Positions 1-5,005 of a stretch of DNA of 13,238 bases are shown one piece after another; position 1 is the stretch's first letter, and every line of letters begins with the position of its first letter. Origin of the DNA: Chloroflexota bacterium (GTDB taxonomy: Bacteria; Chloroflexota; UBA6077); the NCBI GenBank assembly GCA_021788565.1, contig JAJYKO010000057.1:1-13238 (forward strand), given 5' to 3'. A program made the translations under genes and the position numbers. Below the pieces are notes generated by a model, which saw only the letters and a list, made by a program, of their open reading frames with translations, did not search any database and was not told the origin of the DNA.

Positions 1-101
1 TCCCGGGAGGGGCGATTGCCCTCCTGGCTGATAAGCACGCAAGCCGTCACCTTCTTCTTGTGGACGTCCAGGCCAGCACAGCGCGGGTAGAGAACTTCCA
101 T
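1..101 (-). CDS. IS110-family transposase, N-terminal fragment (cut by window edge)
   Basis: Reading the - strand from the ATG at 101-99 gives 33 codons to the window edge, beginning MEVLYPRCAGLDVHKKKV. The GLDVHKK segment is the hallmark N-terminus of IS110-family DEDD transposases; its Asp is the first acidic residue of the RuvC-like catalytic site. A good ribosome binding site (GAGGAGG, about 6 bases upstream on the - strand) supports the start. These enzymes cut and rejoin DNA as recombinases, guided by an RNA made from the element's own non-coding end. The remaining acidic residues and the C-terminal serine domain are outside the window, so whether the gene is intact cannot be judged. 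Confidence 0.88.
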   Translation of the reverse strand, partial: MEVLYPRCAGLDVHKKKVTACVLISQEGNRPSR

Positions 102-122
102 GGTCCCCTCCTCAATCGTTCT

Positions 123-276
123 GCTGATCGAGCGGGATGTCCGGCCAAACAAAGACTTTCCTCTGCGTGCTTCCCTGTAAGGGAGCGACAATCGGTGGTG
201 CCTGAGGACATCCATGGTCCAATTCCCGCACGGGCTCACTGCACCAATGACGAACGACCTTTGGCGCTCGATCAGC
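123..276. repeat. Perfect 12-bp inverted repeat inside the IS110 left end
   Basis: GCTGATCGAGCG at 123-134 is exactly reversed and complemented at 265-276 (CGCTCGATCAGC), 130 bases apart. On the - strand RNA its first arm lies inside the loop of the 9-bp stem (288-280/209-201), and its second arm lies outside it, just before the transposase ribosome binding site. The two pairings therefore cross and are either a pseudoknot or mutually exclusive. Confidence 0.7.
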
Positions 277-300
277 GAGGTCCTCAGGATACTGCACTGC
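123..300 (-). ncRNA. Candidate IS110 bridge RNA
   Basis: This is the non-coding end directly upstream of the IS110 transposase start, on the same strand, where IS110-group elements encode the bridge RNA. On the - strand I see a perfect 9-bp stem formed by 288-280 (CCTGAGGAC) and 209-201 (GTCCTCAGG). It encloses an internal loop and a 7-bp hairpin (GCGCCAA with TTGGTGC, 267-261 and 247-241, 13-base loop). One pair of that hairpin is a G-U that only works in - strand RNA. A second small hairpin (TCCCT-TAC-AGGGA) lies further downstream, around 172-184. A long stem with an internal loop and terminal hairpin, followed by a second hairpin, resembles the target-loop/donor-loop plan of bridge RNAs. 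The ends are approximate and no covariation test was possible. Confidence 0.42.
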
Positions 301-324
301 TCCGCCTTTTTCATTCACGGTTGG

Positions 325-339
325 TGCCCCAAAGGGGCA
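325..339. repeat. Short perfect hairpin TGCCCC-AAA-GGGGCA
   Basis: This is a 6-bp perfect stem with a 3-base loop near the presumed outer end of the IS110 element. It may be a structural element of the IS end or the first stem-loop of the candidate bridge RNA. There is no T-tract on either side, so it is not a convincing terminator. Confidence 0.5.
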
Positions 340-345
340 TGAGGA

Positions 346-439
346 ATTCCCGCGGAAGCGGGAATCCACGCGTCGGAACGGACAATGGATCCCCGCTTTC
401 GCGGGGATGACGATGGGTGACGCAGGGATGACGATGGGT
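346..439. repeat. Palindromic intergenic repeat, two hairpins plus a 21-bp tandem tail
   Basis: The first hairpin is ATTCCCGC-GGAA-GCGGGAAT (346-365) and the second is ATCCCCGC-TTTC-GCGGGGAT (389-408), both with perfect 8-bp stems. After the second, the 15-base unit GGGATGACGATGGGT occurs at 404-418 and again at 425-439, a period of 21. Paired palindromes of the form ATTCCCGC...GCGGGAAT with a GGGATGACG tail are a widespread class of dispersed, REP-like or dRS3-like repeats in bacterial intergenic DNA. They are non-coding; the short reading frames across them are artefacts. Confidence 0.75.
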
Positions 440-471
440 CCTACCTTGGCCTTGGTTTAGGTACCGGTACG

Positions 472-1629
472 ATGAGCGACCGAGTGATTTACCTTGATAA
501 CGCTGCTACCACATTTCCCAAGCCCCGGGAAGTCCTCGATCGGATGATCGAGACCTACAGCCGGACGGGGGTATCCCCAGGTCGGGGGAGTTACGATCTG
601 GCGGTCGAGGCTGAAGATCTTGTCGCGCAGGCGAGACTCAAACTGGCTGGGTTCTTCGGCGCTCCAGACCCCGAGCGGGTCGTCTTCGCCTCGAACGCCA
701 CCGATGCATTGAACCTGGCGATTCAGGGGATGCTCGGCCCGGGGGATCACGTGGTATCCACGCGGCTGGAGCACAACTCGGTCCTGAGGCCACTTCACCA
801 TCTGAAGGAGCGAGGGTGGATAGACTTCGACCTCGTTCCCTTCGACTCGCATGGCTTCGTCGACCCCGCTGACGTGGCCCGTGCTATCCGCCCGAACACC
901 AGGCTGGCGATCGTATCGCACGCTTCCAATGTCCTGGGCACCATCCAGCCGGTGCAGGAGATAGCTCGTGCCTGCGGCGAGTGCGGCGTGCCCGTGCTGC
1001 TTGATGCCGCCCAGAGCGCCGGCCAGATCCCGATCGACATGACGGCCTGGTCGGTGAGCGCGGTGGCGTTCACCGGCCATAAGGCCCTGATGGGCCCGAG
1101 CGGAATCGGCGGGCTCGTGTGCTCTCCCGAGCTAGCCATCAGTTCCACCCGGTTTGGCGGTACCGGCATAGAGTCCCGAAGCCCCTTCCACACTCAAACC
1201 TTCCCTCATCGCCTCGAAGCGGGAACCATCAATCTGCTGGGGGTGATCGGCCTCTCGGCCGGGCTCGATTATCTGCAGAAGGAAGGCGTAGAGCGCATCC
1301 GCGAACGCGAGATGAGGCTACTGCGGCGGTTGCGAGATGGCCTTGCTTGCCTTGATAGGGTGATCCTGTACACCCCGCTGGAGAGCGAACGCTCCGTGCC
1401 CCTCACCATCTGTAACGTCGAGGGGCTGAATCCCATGGACGCGGGAGCCATCCTCGACGGCGACTACGACATCGCGGTCCGCACGGGCCTCCACTGTGCC
1501 CCGCTCGTGCATGCCGACCTCGGGATCGCCTCCGGTGGAGCGATTCGCTTCAGCCTGGGCTGCTTCAATACCGAGGAGGATATAGATGCGGCGTTGGGAG
1601 CCATGACCGAAATCTCCCGAAGGAAGTGA
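472..1629 (+). CDS. Class V aminotransferase / cysteine desulfurase (EF2568-like)
   Basis: This is a PLP enzyme of 385 residues, a normal length for the family. It starts with the typical YLDNAATTFPKP motif (residues 7-18). The PLP lysine is K204 in TGHKALMGPSGIGG, the aspartate that contacts the PLP ring is in LLDAAQ (about 178), and the catalytic cysteine is C342 in RTGLHCAPLVH. The family removes sulfur from cysteine, or selenium from selenocysteine, to give alanine and an enzyme-bound persulfide or selenide. It most resembles the EF2568-type subgroup, which commonly sits beside molybdenum hydroxylase genes. Supplying sulfur (or selenium) for the terminal Mo ligand, perhaps through the XdhC-like protein encoded downstream, is therefore the likely role, by inference. 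No strong ribosome binding site precedes the ATG; a 10-base palindrome GTACCGGTAC (461-470) abuts it. I see no SelD gene in the window, so sulfur is more likely than selenium. Confidence 0.88.
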   Translation: MSDRVIYLDNAATTFPKPREVLDRMIETYSRTGVSPGRGSYDLAVEAEDLVAQARLKLAGFFGAPDPERVVFASNATDALNLAIQGMLGPGDHVVSTRLEHNSVLRPLHHLKERGWIDFDLVPFDSHGFVDPADVARAIRPNTRLAIVSHASNVLGTIQPVQEIARACGECGVPVLLDAAQSAGQIPIDMTAWSVSAVAFTGHKALMGPSGIGGLVCSPELAISSTRFGGTGIESRSPFHTQTFPHRLEAGTINLLGVIGLSAGLDYLQKEGVERIREREMRLLRRLRDGLACLDRVILYTPLESERSVPLTICNVEGLNPMDAGAILDGDYDIAVRTGLHCAPLVHADLGIASGGAIRFSLGCFNTEEDIDAALGAMTEISRRK

Positions 1630-1634
1630 GCACG

Positions 1635-1949
1635 ATGAGCGAAGTATCGGAGTTCGTTCTCTACTCACTCATGATCGAGTCGCTCGATTCCGCGTTCATG
1701 GCCCGCCAGGGCAAAGGTGAATGGCACCCGGATGGATGGGGCGAGCGGCTGCTCACCAGCCTGGAAAGCGACCACGCCCAGTGGCTTCTGGACACGATGT
1801 CGATATACGGTGTAGCCCGCCGCCTGCTCATCGTCTACGCGTTCCGGCGTCTGGGAGAGGAGTTCGTTGGCTCTCTATGGCGGCGCCCCGAACACTTCCT
1901 GCGAACGGCCCTGATGCTCATGAAAGGTCCGAGCTATTCCGCCAATTGA
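1635..1949 (+). CDS. Small protein of unknown function
   Basis: I do not recognise this 104-residue protein. It begins MSEVSEFVLYSLMIESLDSA and looks mostly alpha-helical, with several Trp residues (GEWHPDGWGE, AQWLLDTM, SLWRRPEHF) and a basic C-terminal third. It has no cysteine pair, no signal peptide and no clear membrane span; the stretch YGVARRLLIVYAFRRLG is too short and charged. I chose the ATG at 1635 because AAGGAAG (1619-1625) sits 9 bases upstream. A GTG at 1626 that overlaps the stop of the desulfurase gene would give 107 residues but has no spacing for a ribosome binding site. Its tight coupling to the desulfurase suggests a partner of that enzyme, but that is inference only. GC and codon use match the neighbours, which supports a real gene. 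Confidence 0.65.
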   Translation: MSEVSEFVLYSLMIESLDSAFMARQGKGEWHPDGWGERLLTSLESDHAQWLLDTMSIYGVARRLLIVYAFRRLGEEFVGSLWRRPEHFLRTALMLMKGPSYSAN

Positions 1950-2001
1950 GCACTGCGTCGGTTGCGGGCCCCGAACAGCCCCGTTCTTCGCTCACGCCTG
2001 T

Positions 2002-2014
2002 CAGCTGATAGCTG
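2002..2014. promoter_or_regulatory. Possible operator: CAGCT-GAT-AGCTG inverted repeat
   Basis: A perfect 5-bp inverted repeat with a 3-base spacer lies 14 bases upstream of the proposed -35 element of the mop promoter. A second short one, TGTA-ACAG-TACA (2030-2041), overlaps that -35. Either could bind a dimeric regulator, but arms this short are expected by chance quite often. Confidence 0.25.
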
Positions 2015-2028
2015 CGCTTTAGTGATAG

Positions 2029-2057
2029 TTGTAACAGTACATTTGGCATGATAGAAT
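2029..2057 (+). promoter_or_regulatory. Sigma70-type promoter for the mop operon
   Basis: TTGTAA (2029-2034) and TAGAAT (2052-2057) are separated by 17 bases, the ideal spacing. The -10 matches the consensus at 5 of 6 bases and the -35 at 4 of 6. It lies in a noticeably AT-richer part of the 203-base gap before mop and would give a leader of roughly 90 bases. It is the best promoter-like site I found in the window. Confidence 0.5.
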
Positions 2058-2152
2058 CGCTGCTGGTGTTCCGTCGTTCCCCATGTTCTTCGCCTTTGTA
2101 GAAGCGTAGCGCCACGAATTGGACAGCGCAACATTCTGATAGGAGAGCTGCC

Positions 2153-4903
2153 ATGCTGGACACGATCCCCAAGAAGGTAGCCACACGAAAGAGCCTCACT
2201 GTTAATGGTGTTCGTAGGGTGTTGGTCGTGGATCCCCAGATTTCTCTGGCGGACGTCCTTCGAGGCCAGTTGGGACTGACCGGCACCAAAGTCGGGTGCG
2301 GGACCGGTCAGTGCGGCTCTTGCGACGTCATCGTGGACGGCAAGATCATCAAGTCCTGCCACACGCCGATGAGCAAGATCGCAGACGAAGCCAAGATCAC
2401 GACCGTCGAGGGCGTGGGCACGCCGGAGAAGCTTCATCCCCTGCAGGTCGCGCTCATGGTGCACGGCGCGCCACAGTGCGGCTTCTGTATCCCCGGGTTC
2501 GTCGTCTCGGGCAAGGCCCTTCTGGACCAGAACGCCAATCCGACGCGGCAGGAGGTCCGGAGCTGGTTCCAGCACAACAACAATATCTGTCGCTGCAACG
2601 GTTACAAGCCGATCGTGGACGGAGTGATGGATGCGGCGCGCGTCCTTCGCGGCGAGATGACCATGGCGGACCTCGAGTACAAGCTGCCGGCGGACGGGAT
2701 GGTTTGGGGCGGCACGATGCCGCGGCCATCGGCCGTGGCGAAGGTGACGGGAACCGCTGACTATGGCGCCGATCTGGGGCTGAAGATGCCCCCGGACACG
2801 CTGAGGCTGGCTCTCGTTCAGGCCAGGGTATCCCACGCGAACATCCTCGGCATCGATACCTCCGAGGCGGAGAAGATGCCAGGAGTCTACAAGGTAGTGA
2901 CCCACAGGGACGTCAAGGGCAAGAACCGGATCACCGGCCTGATCACCTTCCCGACGAATAAGGGCGACGGGTGGGACCGGCCGATCCTCTGCGACACCAA
3001 GGTGTTCCAGTATGGCGACGCGCTCGCCATCGTCTGCGCGGACACGGAGGCGAACGCGAGGGCGGCTGCCGAGAAGGTCAAGGTAGACCTGGAGATTCTG
3101 CCGGCATACATGAGCGCCCCTGCTGCCATGGCTGACGACGCGATCGAAATCCACCCCGGCACGCCGAACGTCTACTTCGAACAGAAGATCGCCAAGGGGG
3201 ACGACACGGCCTCGATCATGGCCAGGGCCGCTTACACCGTAGAGGGGGACTACTACCTGCAGCGACAGCCCCATATGACCATCGAGCCGGACACCGGGTT
3301 AGCCTACTTCGATGAGGAGGGCCGGCTCACCATCCACTCCAAGAGCATCGGTATCCACCTCCATCACGCTATGATCTGCCCCGGCCTCGGAATCGAACCC
3401 GAGAAGCTGCGCCTGGTCCAGAACACAGCTGGGGCAACATTCGGCTACAAGTTCAGCCCCACCATGGAGGCGCTGCTCGGCGTGGCGTGCATGGCCACCG
3501 GCAGGCCGGTGTCCCTGACCTACGATTACGAGCAGCACATGATCTACACTGGCAAGCGGTCTCCGTTCTTCATCAAGCTCAAGTACGGTGCGGATGCCAG
3601 TGGTAAGATTGTGGCCATGGAGTCCGACTGGACGGTGGATCACGGCCCGTACTCGGAGTTCGGGGATCTGCTCACCCTGCGCGGTGCCCAGTTCATCGGC
3701 GCCGGATACGGCATTCCGAATATCCGAGGGCTCGGACGCACGGTGTGCACCAACCACGCGTGGGGCTCGGCATTCCGCGCGTACGGGTCGCCGCAGAGCT
3801 TCCTCGCCTCGGAGAGCCTGATGGACGAACTGGCGGAGAAGATGGGGATCGATCCCCTGGAGCTACGCTACCGCAACGTCTATCGTCCTGGTGACACTAC
3901 TCCGACCGGACAGGCTCCAGAGGTTTACAGCCTGCCGGAAGTGCTCGACAAGTTGCGCCCGGCCTACCAGAAAGCCCTCGCCAAGGCGAAGGCGGAGTCG
4001 AATCCCGAGGTCAAGTGTGGCGTCGGGATCTCCGTCGGTATCTACGGGTGCGGTCTCGATGGCAAGGACTCCTCCGAGGTTTGGGTCGAACTGGCGAAGG
4101 ACGGCGTCGTCCTTTACTGCACGTGGGAAGATCACGGGCAAGGCGCGGACATGGGTGCCCTTGGCACGGCTCACATGGCACTGCGCCCTCTCGGAATCGC
4201 CCCTGACAAGATCAAGCTGGTGATGAACGATACCGCCATTACGCCCAACAGCGGCCCGTCGGGGGGCAGCAGGCAGCAGGTTGTGACCGGCAACGCCATC
4301 AAGAACGGCTGCGAGATGCTCGTCAACGCCATGCGTAAGCCGGATGGCAGCTACCGCACTTACGATGAGATGGTAGCGGAGAACATTCCGCTGCGCTACT
4401 CTGGCAAGTGGGTGGCTTCGGTGGCCAGTTCCTGTGACGAGAATGCCCAGGGGGCGCCCTTCTCCACCTACATGTACGGTGCGTTCATGGCCGAGGTCGC
4501 GGTGGACACGAAGACCGGCAGGACCCAGGTGGAGAAGATTACCGCGGTGGCAGACGTCGGCAAGGTCAATAACAAGCTGGTGGTCGACGGCCAGATGTAC
4601 GGGGGCATAGCTCAGGGCATCGGTTTGGCACTGAGCGAGGACTTCGAGGACATCAAGAAGCACACCAGCATGGTCGCCGCCGGTATTCCTATGATCAGGG
4701 ATATTCCAGACGACATAGAGCTGATATACGTTGAGACCCCGAGGCCAGACGGACCGTTCGGCGCGGCCGGCGTTGGGGAATTGCCGCTCACCTCGCCGCA
4801 CGTCGCGGTGGTCAACGCGATCAAGAACGCAACGGGAGTGCGAATCCGCAACCTGCCGGCGCGACCGGAGAAGGTGCTGGCGGGGCTACAGCAGCTCGGA
4901 TAG
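2153..4903 (+). CDS. mop: Molybdenum hydroxylase, aldehyde oxidoreductase
   Basis: This 916-residue enzyme belongs to the xanthine oxidase family and is close to the D. gigas aldehyde oxidoreductase (907 residues) along its whole length. That enzyme oxidises aldehydes to carboxylic acids using molybdopterin cytosine dinucleotide and two [2Fe-2S] clusters, with no FAD domain. The plant-type cluster cysteines are C49, C54, C57 and C69 (GCGTGQCGSC). The second cluster uses C109, C112, C146 and C148 (QCGFC and CRCNGY). The Mo domains include KGKNRITGLITFPTNKGDGW (about 262-281), EDHGQGAD, SGPSGGSRQQV and the catalytic glutamate E876 in GVGELPLTSPH. All key residues are present and there is no frameshift. 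AGGAGAG 5 bases before the ATG supports the start. The protein has no signal peptide and is cytoplasmic. Physiological substrate and electron acceptor are unknown; the next gene is the obvious candidate acceptor. Corresponds to the DVU_1559 position of the Desulfovibrio cluster. Confidence 0.95.
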   Translation: MLDTIPKKVATRKSLTVNGVRRVLVVDPQISLADVLRGQLGLTGTKVGCGTGQCGSCDVIVDGKIIKSCHTPMSKIADEAKITTVEGVGTPEKLHPLQVALMVHGAPQCGFCIPGFVVSGKALLDQNANPTRQEVRSWFQHNNNICRCNGYKPIVDGVMDAARVLRGEMTMADLEYKLPADGMVWGGTMPRPSAVAKVTGTADYGADLGLKMPPDTLRLALVQARVSHANILGIDTSEAEKMPGVYKVVTHRDVKGKNRITGLITFPTNKGDGWDRPILCDTKVFQYGDALAIVCADTEANARAAAEKVKVDLEILPAYMSAPAAMADDAIEIHPGTPNVYFEQKIAKGDDTASIMARAAYTVEGDYYLQRQPHMTIEPDTGLAYFDEEGRLTIHSKSIGIHLHHAMICPGLGIEPEKLRLVQNTAGATFGYKFSPTMEALLGVACMATGRPVSLTYDYEQHMIYTGKRSPFFIKLKYGADASGKIVAMESDWTVDHGPYSEFGDLLTLRGAQFIGAGYGIPNIRGLGRTVCTNHAWGSAFRAYGSPQSFLASESLMDELAEKMGIDPLELRYRNVYRPGDTTPTGQAPEVYSLPEVLDKLRPAYQKALAKAKAESNPEVKCGVGISVGIYGCGLDGKDSSEVWVELAKDGVVLYCTWEDHGQGADMGALGTAHMALRPLGIAPDKIKLVMNDTAITPNSGPSGGSRQQVVTGNAIKNGCEMLVNAMRKPDGSYRTYDEMVAENIPLRYSGKWVASVASSCDENAQGAPFSTYMYGAFMAEVAVDTKTGRTQVEKITAVADVGKVNNKLVVDGQMYGGIAQGIGLALSEDFEDIKKHTSMVAAGIPMIRDIPDDIELIYVETPRPDGPFGAAGVGELPLTSPHVAVVNAIKNATGVRIRNLPARPEKVLAGLQQLG

Positions 4904-4943
4904 GCCGCTGGAGGCGACGAACTCCTTATAGCGACACAAGAAG

Positions 4944-4977
4944 TGGGAGCGGGCTCTCGCGAGAGGGTCCGCTCCCA
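4944..4977 (+). promoter_or_regulatory. Strong intercistronic hairpin between mop and the FAD/Fe-S gene
   Basis: TGGGAGCGG (4944-4952) pairs perfectly with CCGCTCCCA (4969-4977). Inside it lies a perfect 12-base palindrome, CTCTCGCGAGAG (4954-4965), which gives a very stable nested stem. No T-run follows, so it is not a canonical intrinsic terminator. In this position it could protect the 3' end of a mop-only transcript or set its level relative to the downstream genes. Its presence also argues against starting the next gene as far left as 4943. Confidence 0.6.
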
Positions 4978-4992
4978 GGTGCAATCTGCCCC

Positions 4993-4997
4993 GGAGG
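4993..4997 (+). promoter_or_regulatory. Ribosome binding site that fixes the start of the FAD/Fe-S gene
   Basis: GGAGG lies 8 bases before the GTG at 5006. No comparable site precedes the more upstream in-frame GTG at 4943, which sits within the hairpin's base. Confidence 0.7.
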
Positions 4998-5005
4998 TGG
5001 AGCGC

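Larger units (their letters stand above)
1..345 (-). mobile_element. Left end of an IS110-family insertion sequence (partial)
   Basis: The transposase N-terminus on the - strand (1-101) and the structured non-coding stretch in front of it (102 to about 345) together look like the left end of an IS110-group element. In that group a non-coding end of one to three hundred bases precedes the recombinase gene, and no terminal inverted repeats are expected. The outer boundary is inferred, not seen. I place it near 340-346, because just outside it (from 346) begins a palindromic intergenic repeat whose usual leading bases appear to be missing. The rest of the element lies left of the window. Confidence 0.7.

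Noticed and set aside
60..410. Open frames on both strands across the IS110 left end and the palindromic repeat (60-410 on +, 112-369 on -)
   Set aside because: They translate the non-coding IS end and the repeat; the predicted proteins have no family resemblance, and the - strand one starts inside the repeat.
461..470. GTACCGGTAC palindrome directly before the aminotransferase start, as an operator
   Set aside because: It is perfect but only 10 bases and made of two restriction-site-like units; without a clear promoter beside it I cannot support a regulatory role.
457..1080. 207-codon open frame on the - strand
   Set aside because: It is antisense to the aminotransferase gene, which carries all catalytic residues in the + frame.
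1934..3274. 446-codon open frame on the - strand
   Set aside because: It lies opposite mop, which is certain from its motifs. The - strand product has no recognisable domain and an Arg/His/Val-rich composition typical of an antisense shadow in GC-rich DNA.
3863..4801. 312-codon open frame on the - strand
   Set aside because: This is another antisense shadow of mop, with no domain and no ribosome binding site that stood out.
4944..4977. Rho-independent terminator after mop
   Set aside because: The stem is strong but no T-tract follows on either strand, so I call it an intercistronic hairpin only.
4943..5005. Upstream start for the FAD/Fe-S gene (GTG at 4943)
   Set aside because: It would run through the strong hairpin at 4944-4977 and adds 21 residues unlike the family N-terminus; the GTG at 5006 has a good ribosome binding site.
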